This document shows positions 1-9,400 of a stretch of 64,000 nucleotides of DNA, in pieces. The notes beneath the pieces were generated by a model. The model ran no database searches, was not told the origin of the DNA, and was given only the letters and a program-made list of their open reading frames with translations. The DNA is taken from NCBI RefSeq assembly GCF_003254745.1, contig NZ_QKXH01000013.1, positions 1-64,000 of the forward strand, written 5' to 3'. Every line of letters begins with the position of its first letter. The stretch's first letter is position 1. The translations under genes and the position numbers were made by a program. This DNA is from Flavobacterium aquariorum (GTDB taxonomy: Bacteria; Bacteroidota; Bacteroidia; Flavobacteriales; Flavobacteriaceae).

Positions 1-697
1 TGCAGGACAACACGTCAGGTTGTGTGATTGTGATTTCGCATGTGGTTTTACAGCCTTTGGAGTCTGTAACCGTAACGCTGTGTAATCCCGCGTTAAGAGC
101 CGTTGCTTGTTGTGTAGTTTCGCCATTATCCCATAGGTAAGTGTAACCTCCGTTACCACCTATTGGAGTAACAGTTGCTTGCCCATCGCTTAGCCCATTT
201 GAAGAGACGGCTTTGTCTTGGGCTATTGAACAGGTTAGCACTGTTTCTGGTTGTCCAATTGTTACATTACAAGTTGTTTTATATCCTAATTTGTCAGTTA
301 CTGTAACGATATGTGAACCTGCGTTTAAACCAACGGCTTGTGCAGTGGTTTCTCCATTATCCCATAAGTAGGTGTAATTCCCGTTTCCGCCAATGGCAGT
401 AACGGTTGCCACACCATTGCTATCACCATAACACTTGGCTGGAGCATTTTGTATAATACTGCAGGACAACACATCAGGTTGTGTGATTGTGATTTCGCAT
501 GTGGTTTTACAGCCTTTGGAGTCTGTAACCGTAACGCTGTGTAATCCCGCGTTAAGAGCCGATGCTTGTTGTGTAGTTTCGCCATTATCCCATAGGTAAG
601 TGTAACCTCCGTTACCACCTATTGCAGTAACGGTTGCTTGCCCATCGCTTAGCCCATTTGAAGAGACAGCTTTGTCTTGGGCTATTGAACAGGTTAA
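1..697. repeat. higher-order 459-bp coding repeat
   Basis: Bases 1-238 recur almost unchanged at 460-697, an offset of 459 bp made of one 231-bp and one 228-bp unit. The coded units read TVTPIGGNGGYTYLWDNGET and are a different SprB subtype from the 246-bp series. The repeat probably continues left of the window. Confidence 0.85.
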
Positions 698-3058
698 TGC
701 AGAATTCGGTTGAGTGATTGTGATTGATTTGGTCGCCTTACAATCTTTATCATCGGTTACGGTTACTTCATATGTTCCGGCACCGATTCCAGATAAATCT
801 TGGGTGGTGGCAGCTATTGCGTTTCCGTCTTTTTTCCAGGTATAAGTATAAGGAGAAGTTCCTCCGGAGACAGTCAAATCTATTGCTCCAGTAGTATCAT
901 TATAGCATTTAACATCGGTTTGCGAAGTTAATGCAATACTTAAACCAGCACTCGGTTGATTTATTGTGATTGATTTAGTCGCCTTGCAACCTTTGTCGTC
1001 GGTTACGGTTACTTCATATGTTCCGGCGCCGATTCCAGATAAATCTTGGGTGGTGGCAACTATTGCGTTTCCGTCTTTTTTCCAGCTATAAGTATAAGGA
1101 GAAGTTCCACCGGAGATAGTCAAATCTATGGCTCCAGTAGTATCGTTATAGCATTTAACATCGGTTTGCGAAGTTACCGCAATACTCAAGCCAGCACTCG
1201 GTTGAGTGATTGTGATTGATTTAGTCGCCTTGCAACCTTTGTCGTCGGTTACGGTTACTTCATATGTTCCGGCACCAATTCCAGATAAATCTTGGGTGGT
1301 GGCAGCTATTGCGTTTCCGTCTTTTTTCCAGCTATAAGTATAAGGAGAAGTTCCTCCGGAGACAGCCAAATCTATTGCTCCAGTAGTATCGTTATAGCAT
1401 TTAACATCGGTTTGCGAAGTTACTGCAATACTTAATCCGGCGTTTGGCTGATTTATTGTGATTGATTTAGTCGCCTTACAACCTTTATCATCGGTTACGG
1501 TTACTTCATATGTTCCGGCACCAATTCCAGATAAATCTTGTGTGGTGGCAGCGATTGCGTTTCCGTCTTTTTTCCAGGTATAAGTATAAGGAGAAGTTCC
1601 ACCGGAGATAGTCAAATCTATGGCTCCAGTAGTATCATTATAGCACTTAACATCGGTTTGCGAATTTAATGCAATGCTTAAAGCGGCACTTGGTTGAGTA
1701 ATAGTAATTGATAATTCGCTTGATGCACAACCGTTAGCATCTGTAGCAATGACTGTATATGTACCGGCTCCTAATCCAGTTAAATTTTGAGTGGTTGCAT
1801 ATGCAGACCCATTTTTTTTCCATGCATATGTATAAGGGCCTGTCCCTCCTGTGGCATTATTTATTGTTATTGCACCAGTAGTATCACCAAAACAATTCAC
1901 ATTAGTTTGCGAAGCTAAAGTAACGGAAGGGCAGGGGATATTTGTGGAAGGTGTTGTAATGTCCAAGAATGTATTGGTACATGCTGAATTTTTATAATCA
2001 AGTCTTGAAGTACTAACAGTTTTAGTTCCACATACATTTGATTTAGGAGTCAATTCATATTTTAAGGTAATAGTTTCAACATTTAAGAAATCTATATTCC
2101 AAGAAATCACTTGTCCAGAAACAGATGCTGTTCCTTTCGAAGGGGTAATCGCACCAATTGTAAAATCAGTACTTACGGTTTCTTTGTCAAATGGCGTACC
2201 AGTAATTTGTTGGGCTACCCAAGATAGTTGTGTAAATATAGTTGAGTATATACCAGTAAGATCTGCTCCAGTTTCCGTGAAGTATTCTCCTGCAGATTGA
2301 ATATTATGCAAGGTGTATTCAGCATTAGTTTGATCAGTACCAGAAATAGCACCAAAAAGACCTACGCTAAATATTTGATTATTATATACCACACTTGAAA
2401 CTGTTGTTGTTTTAGCATCAGTGGCGGCTGTTATAGCTGACTGGATACAACTCCCGCCTTGACCTGCCGTGCAAGATTGATCATTACCAGTTCTGTTGGC
2501 AACACCGTCTGTTAATAAAACAATACTTCTAGAAGTTACACAATCAAATGTTCCATGGGCTGTTAGCTCATCGTCTGCTTTTTTAATACCATCTTGAATA
2601 TTTGTACTACCATTTGCGGTCAATGCATTTATAGCACTTATTAAATCGGCTTGGCCGCTTGATAAAGTCAATGGCTTTACAATTGTAGCCGTATTACTAT
2701 ATTTAACGATGGAAATTTTGTTTTTCCCAGTTGGATTATTAGCAGCTAGAAAAGTTTTATTTATAAAATCTATGGCCGCATCTTGTGCATGGGCTAAAGG
2801 TTTTGGGTTGTTACCATCACCCATACTTCCAGAAACATCGATTACCAAAACTACTTCAAGAGGTCTTGAAACTGGATTTGCGCCTTGAATTTTTAGTTCT
2901 ACATCAATTTTTCCACAAACTCCTGGTCGGACCGTCACTGTTTTTGTGGGGGTAATTGTTTGTGCAGAACTAAGTACAGTTGTCAGAATTAAAAGAATTA
3001 CAAATAATTCTTTTTTTAATCCTTGTATATAATTGCTGAAGTGTAAAAGTTTTTTCAT
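1..3058 (-). CDS. von Willebrand A / SprB-repeat surface protein (C-terminus outside window)
   Basis: The frame is open from an ATG at 3058 to the left edge, giving 1019 residues without a stop. Residues 1-33 are a signal peptide ending in SSAQ. A von Willebrand A domain follows (about 66-270) with the MIDAS motif DVSGSMG at 74-80, and then a beta-sandwich stretch. From about residue 375 there are SprB-type repeats with the pattern GGTSPYTYTWKKDG ... GTYEVTVTDDKGC. Four of these units are exactly 246 bp each (708-1691) and nearly identical. Further left are units of 231, 228 and 231 bp. Proteins of this type in Flavobacterium are usually exported by the type IX system and act as adhesins; a C-terminal sorting domain would lie beyond the edge. 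It follows the 193-codon secreted gene by 57 bp and is probably cotranscribed with it. Confidence 0.9.
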   Translation of the reverse strand, partial: MKKLLHFSNYIQGLKKELFVILLILTTVLSSAQTITPTKTVTVRPGVCGKIDVELKIQGANPVSRPLEVVLVIDVSGSMGDGNNPKPLAHAQDAAIDFINKTFLAANNPTGKNKISIVKYSNTATIVKPLTLSSGQADLISAINALTANGSTNIQDGIKKADDELTAHGTFDCVTSRSIVLLTDGVANRTGNDQSCTAGQGGSCIQSAITAATDAKTTTVSSVVYNNQIFSVGLFGAISGTDQTNAEYTLHNIQSAGEYFTETGADLTGIYSTIFTQLSWVAQQITGTPFDKETVSTDFTIGAITPSKGTASVSGQVISWNIDFLNVETITLKYELTPKSNVCGTKTVSTSRLDYKNSACTNTFLDITTPSTNIPCPSVTLASQTNVNCFGDTTGAITINNATGGTGPYTYAWKKNGSAYATTQNLTGLGAGTYTVIATDANGCASSELSITITQPSAALSIALNSQTDVKCYNDTTGAIDLTISGGTSPYTYTWKKDGNAIAATTQDLSGIGAGTYEVTVTDDKGCKATKSITINQPNAGLSIAVTSQTDVKCYNDTTGAIDLAVSGGTSPYTYSWKKDGNAIAATTQDLSGIGAGTYEVTVTDDKGCKATKSITITQPSAGLSIAVTSQTDVKCYNDTTGAIDLTISGGTSPYTYSWKKDGNAIVATTQDLSGIGAGTYEVTVTDDKGCKATKSITINQPSAGLSIALTSQTDVKCYNDTTGAIDLTVSGGTSPYTYTWKKDGNAIAATTQDLSGIGAGTYEVTVTDDKDCKATKSITITQPNSALTCSIAQDKAVSSNGLSDGQATVTAIGGNGGYTYLWDNGETTQQASALNAGLHSVTVTDSKGCKTTCEITITQPDVLSCSIIQNAPAKCYGDSNGVATVTAIGGNGNYTYLWDNGETTAQAVGLNAGSHIVTVTDKLGYKTTCNVTIGQPETVLTCSIAQDKAVSSNGLSDGQATVTPIGGNGGYTYLWDNGETTQQATALNAGLHSVTVTDSKGCKTTCEITITQPDVLSC
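708..1691. repeat. four tandem 246-bp SprB coding repeats
   Basis: Units start at 708, 954, 1200 and 1446, each exactly 246 bp (82 codons), and differ by only scattered substitutions. A fifth, much more diverged unit follows from 1692. They lie inside the von Willebrand A/SprB gene. The near identity suggests recent expansion or gene conversion, and copy number is likely to vary between strains or to be mis-assembled with short reads. Confidence 0.9.
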
Positions 3059-3115
3059 TTTTTTAACTATATTAAGGTGAATAACCTAAGTATTATAAGT
3101 ATGGATTCTTAACAA

Positions 3116-3694
3116 TTATTCTTGATTAGGATCACTAACTAAAGTGTGTAGAATTGTACTGACTTTGTAAGAAGAGCAAGCTGTGGCTGTAGCGGTTATT
3201 TCAGTACAGTTCCATTTGCTGACAGCCGTTCCCGTTGGAATTTTTACGTTTACAAAAAAACTGACTGTTTCTCCAGGACTCAATGAAATTTCGGAGATTG
3301 GATTTAGAGCAATGTCAGAAAAGGAGATGTTTAAATTTACATTGCCAGAGACATTACTTCCGTCATTATTTGAACAATTGCTATTTACATTTGAGGAACT
3401 CAAAGTGTAGGTTGAATTTGATGATCCAGTGTTTGAAATTTGCATTGTATAGGATGTTCCTTCTGGAGGAACACTTTGAGTAAATCTGTTTTTTTCTGCT
3501 TGAAGTGTTGCTTTACAAGAGCTAGACTGAGAGTAAGTAATAGAGCTATTTAATACAAAAATTATAGCATAAAATAACATTGAAGGTTTCAGTGATACTT
3601 TTTTAAAGGCAAATGCTAAAAACAATAAAATATGTTTTTTAAGTTCAATTGCTAAAAAGTTTTTGAATAGGTTTAGCGTAGTTTTAGGTTTCAT
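3116..3694 (-). CDS. secreted Ig-like hypothetical protein
   Basis: 192 residues. An ATG at 3694 (MKPKTTLNLF), preceded by an A-rich leader, is preferred over the longer alternative at 3814. A hydrophobic segment ending in ITYSQ looks like a signal peptide, with an unusually long basic N-terminal region ahead of it. The mature part is Ser/Asn/Thr-rich and beta-rich; phrases such as YTMQISNTGSSNSTY and SLSPGETVSFFVNVKIP resemble NEW3/DUF11-like Ig folds that carry surface domains. It lies immediately upstream of the von Willebrand A/SprB gene, so it may be a partner surface protein. No specific function can be read from it. Confidence 0.7.
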   Translation of the reverse strand: MKPKTTLNLFKNFLAIELKKHILLFLAFAFKKVSLKPSMLFYAIIFVLNSSITYSQSSSCKATLQAEKNRFTQSVPPEGTSYTMQISNTGSSNSTYTLSSSNVNSNCSNNDGSNVSGNVNLNISFSDIALNPISEISLSPGETVSFFVNVKIPTGTAVSKWNCTEITATATACSSYKVSTILHTLVSDPNQE

Positions 3695-3792
3695 ATTCTT
3701 AGTTTTTTTAATTGAAATTATAGTTAATAATAGAGTTGAAAATTTGATTGATTTTGCCAAATAATGAATAGGCAAACTAAAAGCTAATACAT

Positions 3793-4205
3793 GTAGTAGG
3801 TTCGAGAAAGACAATTTTGACTTGATTTGGATTTGGGTAAGAAATCAAATTAAAATTTTGCTTTGTCTCCTGGAAAAATGAAACACAATATCAGTTAACA
3901 ATAATATTGAAGTAGGTTTTTTACTAATTTTATTTTGATTCAGATTTGGGAATTAAATCAAATTAAAATTTTGTTTTGTCAAAATTGAAACTGATGTCAG
4001 TTAACAATGAATTGAAGTAGGTTTTTTTGACAATTTAGTTTTGATTGAGATTTGGGATTACAATCAAAAATCTTTTTTTTCTTATAAGCTAACAAATGTT
4101 TGCTTAACAGACAATTGTAGTAGGTTTTTGCATTTAATCTTGATTGAGATTTGGGAATACGATCAAAATTTTCAGTTTCAGGCTTAAAGCTTGTAGCAGG
4201 TTTTT
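3793..4205. repeat. degenerate tandem array with palindromic cores
   Basis: GTAGGTTTTT-like blocks recur at about 3796, 3913, 4018, 4120 and 4196. Between them are four inverted repeats of the form TTTGATT...AATCAAA: arms 3822-3828/3842-3848, 3934-3940/3956-3962, 4039-4047/4061-4069 (9-bp arms TTTTGATTG/CAATCAAAA) and 4140-4144/4162-4166. The loops share AGATTTGGGA. The unit is about 105-115 bp and also contains a CAGTTAACAAT-like stretch. No reading frame runs through the array. It sits upstream of the minus-strand surface-protein pair and upstream of the plus-strand CAP gene. Confidence 0.75.
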
Positions 4206-4915
4206 ATAAAGTTTTTTATTTGGGGTTAAAAAACTAATAAACTATTTCTATATCAAATTTATAAAGAATGTTCATAATACAATCTGATTGTCTTTGAAAA
4301 ACCTAAATACTCGTTGAAGAGTTAAAAATATAAGTAAAATACCTTAAAAAAATATGTATTTTTTAGGATGTTTTTACTTTTTTATAACAAAAAGATTCTT
4401 AAAAATGTTAATTATATTTAATTGTCTTTAAAAAAAGATGTCTTCTGATACGAATAGTTTAAGAATGTGCCACTTTTAATATAAAAAATATGCTTATAAT
4501 AAATGGTGACAATGGAATAATTAAAATCCTTAAATCAGCTGTAAATCAATGTTTTGACTTTAATTTAAAAGATTGTTTAGTTTATTGTTTAAAACTAAAA
4601 TGATTATTAAAAAGTTAGGCAATCTTAAATTTAAACGTACTACTGAAAAGTATGATTTAGCATCTTCGAAATTTCTAATTTTTGAAGAGATTATAACTTG
4701 AAATTTTATTAAAAATCTGTTTAAGGTTATCTGTTTGTAAATTAATTAGTTAAGTTTAAAATTACAGAATTTATCCTTAATAAAAGTAAATATTATGTAT
4801 TTCGTCGATTATTTTTTGCACTTAAACGAATATGTTGTTTATTTGAATAGTGAAATTTATTAATAATTTAAGCTTTTTGCCCCACATCTACCTTAAATTC
4901 AAATCTATAATAGTT
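4206..4915. other. gene-free AT-rich stretch
   Basis: About 700 bases between the palindrome array and the CAP lipoprotein gene. I see no convincing reading frame, RNA or terminator. The base composition is extremely AT-rich and the promoter of the CAP gene must lie in its right part. Confidence 0.5.
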
Positions 4916-5416
4916 ATGAATAAAAGATTTTTTCGTTTTGTTGTCATTGGCTTTTTGTTTGCCATTTTGACATCTTGTTCATCTGAAGATAGTTCAAATA
5001 AAACCGAAGCAAAATTACCAATAATTACTGTTTATGATTATAGTCCTATGGAATTGGAAACAATGAAATTAATAAATAATTATAGGGTGAGTATCGGATT
5101 AAACGCTCTGGAAAAAATAAACCATGTTTCCTATAAATCAGAAGAACATGATGCGTATATGATTGCAAATAACGTTGTCAATCATAACGATTTTGTAGCA
5201 CGATCAGAAAACATAATAAAAGCATTAGGTGCAGTGAAGGTAAGTGAAAATATTGCATATAATTATAATAGTGCACAAGCTGCATTTGATGCCTGGATGA
5301 ATAGTCCCGGCCATAGAGAAAATATTGAAGGTGATTTTACCAATTTTGGATTGTCTATAAGAGAGAATCCGGTTAATGGAAGAAAATATTATACAAATAT
5401 TTTTGTAAAAATCTAA
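4916..5416 (+). CDS. CAP/SCP-domain lipoprotein
   Basis: 166 residues from the ATG at 4916 (MNKRFFRF). A longer GTG start at 4850 would put 22 residues ahead of the signal sequence and is rejected. The lipobox is AILTSC, so Cys is the lipidated residue and the protein is an envelope lipoprotein. The rest is one CAP domain: ETMKLINNYRVSIGLNAL, then HDAYMIANNVVNHNDF, SENIAYNYNS, AWMNSPGHRENI and YYTNIFVK. This is the order of family motifs seen in bacterial SCP-like extracellular proteins. The biochemical role of bacterial CAP proteins is mostly unknown. It is a single gene followed by a strong terminator. Confidence 0.88.
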   Translation: MNKRFFRFVVIGFLFAILTSCSSEDSSNKTEAKLPIITVYDYSPMELETMKLINNYRVSIGLNALEKINHVSYKSEEHDAYMIANNVVNHNDFVARSENIIKALGAVKVSENIAYNYNSAQAAFDAWMNSPGHRENIEGDFTNFGLSIRENPVNGRKYYTNIFVKI

Positions 5417-5446
5417 ATTTTGGTTGTTTTGTATGTTTGTAATGAG

Positions 5447-5472
5447 GCTGTCAATTTTTGACAGCTTTTTTT
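5447..5472 (+). terminator. intrinsic terminator after CAP gene
   Basis: Seven-base stem GCTGTCA/TGACAGC with a 5-base loop, followed by seven T. It lies 31 bases past the CAP stop. Confidence 0.85.
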
Positions 5473-5790
5473 GTTAATTAATTTAAATGATATATGTGAA
5501 AGAAGAATTTTTCATTGTTAATTCTTCTCAATAACTAACAATGAAATTGTATTGTATTATTATTGCTGGAAGTTTATTTTTTAAAACTTGATCAAATTTC
5601 ATATTTAGCTTTAAATGAAAATTAAAACTAAGATTCTAAACTTTTTTTTGTAAATTGTATCTCCCTAAGATTTTCTAGTTAATTTATATAATTGAAATCT
5701 AGCCTAATTAAAATAATTAATTTATTGATTTTCAAATAATTATTTTTATTGTGAGGTCTTTTTTGTTTTATAAATAAAAAGTTATGATGT
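5473..5790. other. gene-free stretch before sixA-ppk operon
   Basis: About 320 AT-rich bases with no supported gene. The promoter of the polyphosphate operon must be here, but I cannot place a clear -7/-33 pair. Confidence 0.45.
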
Positions 5791-6276
5791 ATGAAAAATT
5801 TAATTTTAATTCGGCATGCAAAGTCTAGTTGGGAAGCACCTTTACATGATAAAGATCGGCCGTTGACTTCACAAGGAATGCAAAGTGCTCATTTAGTTTC
5901 TTCTCATGCTGTTAAATATTTGCCCAAAACTTTTAGCATCTGGAGTAGTACAGCTGAAAGAGCGATAGAAACGGCATTAATTTTTGCTCAAAATATAAAT
6001 TTTCCCTTGGAAAGCATTATATATAAGGATGAGCTATATACTTTTGATGAGAGAAAATTGGAAAAAGTTATCAAATCATATAATAATGGTTATGATAGTA
6101 TAATTATATTCGGACACAACGAGGCTATTACAAATTTTGTTAATAAATTTGGGGATGTTTACATAGATAATGTTCCTACAGCTGGATTTGTTCATATAGA
6201 ATTTGATAATGAGAGTTGGGACACTATTAGTAAAGGCAAGACAAAAAAAATACTATTCCCCAGAGATTTAAAATAA
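5791..6276 (+). CDS. SixA-like histidine phosphatase
   Basis: 161 residues with the phosphoglycerate-mutase-fold signature LIRHAKSSWE at the N-terminus (the phospho-accepting His is in RHAK), WSSTAERAIET in the middle, and a second catalytic His in IFGHNEAITNF. The size and motifs match the small SixA/phosphohistidine-phosphatase group. It is the first gene of a three-gene operon with ppk1 (stop 6 bases before the ppk1 start) and ppx, so a role linked to phosphate or polyphosphate metabolism is inferred; the true substrate is not visible. Confidence 0.85.
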   Translation: MKNLILIRHAKSSWEAPLHDKDRPLTSQGMQSAHLVSSHAVKYLPKTFSIWSSTAERAIETALIFAQNINFPLESIIYKDELYTFDERKLEKVIKSYNNGYDSIIIFGHNEAITNFVNKFGDVYIDNVPTAGFVHIEFDNESWDTISKGKTKKILFPRDLK

Positions 6277-6282
6277 ATAAAA

Positions 6283-8358
6283 GTGTTTGAACATAAATAT
6301 ATTGATAGAGAGAAAAGCTGGTTGGCTTTTAATGCTCGAGTTTTACAAGAGGCTGCAGATGATTCAGTTCCATTATTAGACAGGTTAAGGTTTCTCGGGA
6401 TTTTTTCCAATAATTTAGATGAATTTTTCAGAGTTCGTTTTGCTGCTATAAGGCGCTTGAGTTTGAGTGGTATTTCTGGCGAAAAATATTTTGGCGGGGT
6501 TACTGCGCAACAATTAATTAAAGATATAACAGAGATTGTTATCCAACAGCAATCCGAAAGTTTAAGAATTCTTAGTAATATAGAAGAGCAATTAGAAACC
6601 GAGAATATCTTTATTATCCACGAAAATGACATTAATAAGGAGCAAGAAGCTTTTTTAAAAGAATTTTTTATTCAAAAGCTGAGTCCAGAGCTTGTTACCA
6701 TTATATTAAATGATTTAGCAGAATTTCCTGTTCTTAAAGATTCATTGGGATATTTGGCCGTAAAACTCGTGATGAAAAAAAATCTAGAAGTTCGTTACGC
6801 CATTATTGAGATTCCTAAAATGATTAATCGTTTCGTGGTATTGCCTTCTAATAATGAAAAGCAATATGTCATTCTGATTGACGACGTCATTAGGATGCAC
6901 TTGAGCAGTATTTTTAATATTTTCAATTACGAAAGTGTTTCGGCTCATATGATTAAAATAACAAGAGATGCTCAGTTGGATATTGATAGTGATCTGAGCA
7001 AAAGTATGCTTGAAAAAATATCATCCAGTGTAAAAGACAGAAGAATAGGGGAACCAGTTCGTTTTATTTATGATCAAGAAATCGATAAGGACACATTAAA
7101 ATTTTTTCTGGACAAAATGAGTATTGATTCTACGGATAGTATTATTCCGGGGGGAAGATATCATAATAGAAGGGATTATATGGATTTTCCGAATCTTGGT
7201 AGATTTGATTTATTATATAAAAAAAATGATCCTCTCCCGATACCTGGTTTAAGTCTTGAAGGCAGTATTTTGGAAAAAATTGCCCAAAAAGATTATTTAT
7301 TGAACGCACCATATCAATCGTTTGCATATTTAATAAAATTTTTGCGTGAAGCTGCTTTGGATCCAAAAGTAACTTCAATCAAAATTACTTTATACCGATT
7401 AGCCAAAAATTCTCAAATTATAAGTTCTTTGATTAATGCGGCCAAAAATGGAAAAAAAGTAATTGTTCAAATAGAATTGCAGGCCAGATTTGATGAAGCA
7501 TCCAATATTTCTTATTCCGAACAAATGCAAACTGAAGGGATTCAACTTATTTTCGGGATAAAAGGATTGAAGGTTCATAGTAAAGTTTGTGTGATTGAAA
7601 GAATGGAGAAAAACAAAATAAAACGATATGGCTTTATTTCGACTGGAAACTTTAATGAGGCAACTGCAAAAATTTATACCGATGTAACACTTTTTACGTG
7701 TCATCCTCAAATATTAAAAGATATATCAAAAATATTTGAATTTTTTGATATCAATTATAAAGTGCAGCGCTATAAACACCTTATTGTGTCGCCCCAATAT
7801 ACAAGACATCGATTTGTGAAACTGATTGATCGAGAAATTGCGCACGCCATAGCGGGCAGAAAGACTTACATGAAATTAAAAATGAATAGTTTGTCTGATT
7901 TGGCTATGATCGATAAATTATATGAAGCGAGCAAAGCTGGTGTAAAAATTCAATTGGAAGTAAGAGGTATTTGTTCATTAATTCCTGGAGTTAAAGGATT
8001 GAGTGAAAATATTGAAGCTATTAGTATAGTTGATAACTATTTAGAACATTCAAGAGTCTATATTTTTGGTAATGCTGGATTTACCGAAGTTTATATTTCA
8101 TCAGCCGATTTTATGACTAGAAACATAGATGCAAGAGTAGAGGTTACATGTCCAATTTATGATCAAGAAATAAAAAATGAATTGATTGAAAATTTTGATA
8201 TTGGTTGGAAAGGAAATGTAAAAGCAAGGTTTCATTCCTATAAGCTAGATAATAAATATAGGATAAGAAATGATAATCCAATTTTTAGAGCCCAGCTGGA
8301 AACTTATAACTATTACTTGAGAAAAGTTGAATTGATAGGGGAATTAAAAGAAGATTAA
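6283..8358 (+). CDS. ppk1: polyphosphate kinase 1
   Basis: 691 residues, a normal Ppk1 length. It reversibly polymerises the gamma-phosphate of ATP into polyphosphate. The start is a GTG at 6283, because the Ppk1 N-terminus KYIDREKSWLAFNARVLQEA follows immediately and there is no upstream ATG. The two catalytic His of the phospholipase-D-like halves are visible: His432 in LKVHSKVCVIER and His589 in YLEHSRVYIFG, close to the E. coli numbering. FISTGNFNEATAKIYTD is also diagnostic. It sits between the SixA-like gene and ppx. Confidence 0.97.
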   Translation: MFEHKYIDREKSWLAFNARVLQEAADDSVPLLDRLRFLGIFSNNLDEFFRVRFAAIRRLSLSGISGEKYFGGVTAQQLIKDITEIVIQQQSESLRILSNIEEQLETENIFIIHENDINKEQEAFLKEFFIQKLSPELVTIILNDLAEFPVLKDSLGYLAVKLVMKKNLEVRYAIIEIPKMINRFVVLPSNNEKQYVILIDDVIRMHLSSIFNIFNYESVSAHMIKITRDAQLDIDSDLSKSMLEKISSSVKDRRIGEPVRFIYDQEIDKDTLKFFLDKMSIDSTDSIIPGGRYHNRRDYMDFPNLGRFDLLYKKNDPLPIPGLSLEGSILEKIAQKDYLLNAPYQSFAYLIKFLREAALDPKVTSIKITLYRLAKNSQIISSLINAAKNGKKVIVQIELQARFDEASNISYSEQMQTEGIQLIFGIKGLKVHSKVCVIERMEKNKIKRYGFISTGNFNEATAKIYTDVTLFTCHPQILKDISKIFEFFDINYKVQRYKHLIVSPQYTRHRFVKLIDREIAHAIAGRKTYMKLKMNSLSDLAMIDKLYEASKAGVKIQLEVRGICSLIPGVKGLSENIEAISIVDNYLEHSRVYIFGNAGFTEVYISSADFMTRNIDARVEVTCPIYDQEIKNELIENFDIGWKGNVKARFHSYKLDNKYRIRNDNPIFRAQLETYNYYLRKVELIGELKED

Positions 8359-8410
8359 AATAACGCAAGAATAGAATTTATTCTAAACCATAAATCGCAT
8401 CCTAGAGAAT

Positions 8411-9301
8411 ATGATTAAAATTAAAAAATACGCTGCTATTGATATTGGGTCGAATGCTATGCGTTTATTAATTACCAATATTGTAGAAGAAGAAGGGAAG
8501 GAGACACAATTCAATAAGAGTTCACTAGTACGTGTGCCAATTCGTTTGGGGCAGGATGCTTTTACAGTAGGGGAAATTTCCCCTGAAAATATTGATCGAA
8601 TGATTGATGCCATGAAAGCATTCAATCTGTTAATGAAAGTGCACAAAGTAGAGCGATATATGGCATTTGCAACATCGGCAATGCGTGAAGCCTATAATGC
8701 AAAAGAAGTGGTGGCTTTAATAAAAAAGAAAGCAGACATTAAAATAGAAATTATTGACGGTAAAAAAGAAGCAGCCATTATAGCTTCCACAGATTTGCAT
8801 CATTTATTAAAAACTGACGAAACCTATCTCTTTGTTGATGTTGGCGGGGGAAGTACTGAATTCACATTGTTCTCTAACGGAAAAATGGTGAATTCAAGAT
8901 CGTTCAAAGCAGGAACGGTTCGATTGCTAAATGATATGGTTTGTGACGTAGTCTGGGATGAAATTGAAAAATGGATTAAAAATAATACTGCAGATTATGA
9001 AGAGGTTACCTTAATAGGATCTGGTGGAAATATTAACAAATTGTTCAAAATGTCGGGTAAAATTCAAGAAAAGCCTCTATCATACATATATATGAACTCT
9101 CAATATGCTTATTTAAGTTCGCTATCCTATGAGCAACGAATCTCTCAATTAGGTTTAAATCCTGACAGAGCTGACGTAATTGTTCCAGCAACTCGTATTT
9201 ATCTAAATGCTATGAAATGGAGTGGGGCCAGACAGATTTATGTTCCAAAAATTGGACTTTCGGATGGGATTGTAAAAGCTATGTACTATGGAAAAGTATA
9301 A
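8411..9301 (+). CDS. ppx: exopolyphosphatase / Ppx-GppA family phosphatase
   Basis: 296 residues, the short two-domain Ppx/GppA form of the actin-like ATPase superfamily. Motifs in order are YAAIDIGSNAMRLLI (phosphate 1 loop), ATSAMREAYNA, VDVGGGSTEFTLF (phosphate 2 loop) and LIGSGGNINKL. It hydrolyses terminal phosphates of polyphosphate or pppGpp. It follows ppk1 by 52 bases, so synthesis and degradation of polyphosphate are encoded together. The operon ends at a strong bidirectional terminator. Confidence 0.93.
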   Translation: MIKIKKYAAIDIGSNAMRLLITNIVEEEGKETQFNKSSLVRVPIRLGQDAFTVGEISPENIDRMIDAMKAFNLLMKVHKVERYMAFATSAMREAYNAKEVVALIKKKADIKIEIIDGKKEAAIIASTDLHHLLKTDETYLFVDVGGGSTEFTLFSNGKMVNSRSFKAGTVRLLNDMVCDVVWDEIEKWIKNNTADYEEVTLIGSGGNINKLFKMSGKIQEKPLSYIYMNSQYAYLSSLSYEQRISQLGLNPDRADVIVPATRIYLNAMKWSGARQIYVPKIGLSDGIVKAMYYGKV

Positions 9302-9345
9302 TTGAAATTGATTCATTAATCATATTATAATACCAGAATAAATAT

Positions 9346-9374
9346 AAAAGCAGTCTAATTGTAGACTGCTTTTT
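9346..9374 (+). terminator. bidirectional terminator between ppx and OFA transporter
   Basis: Twelve-base stem AAAAGCAGTCTA/TAGACTGCTTTT with loop ATTG. Flanking T on one strand and A on the other let it serve both ppx (+) and the convergent transporter gene (-). Confidence 0.85.
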
Positions 9375-9400
9375 ATTTATAAACTATTTTCTGAATAGTA

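Noticed and set aside
325..618. minus-strand 97-codon frame inside the SprB-repeat gene
   Set aside because: It is another frame of the repeats; the main frame encodes clear SprB motifs through the same bases.
3183..3410. plus-strand frame opposite the Ig-like secreted gene
   Set aside because: It lies wholly opposite a gene with a signal peptide and good composition; a shadow frame.
3793..4205. CRISPR array
   Set aside because: The repeats are degenerate, about 105 bp long and contain the palindrome inside a long conserved unit. There are no unique spacers of constant length and no cas genes nearby.
4850..4915. GTG at 4850 as start of the CAP lipoprotein
   Set aside because: It would place 22 residues before a standard signal peptide; the ATG at 4916 gives the normal lipoprotein start.
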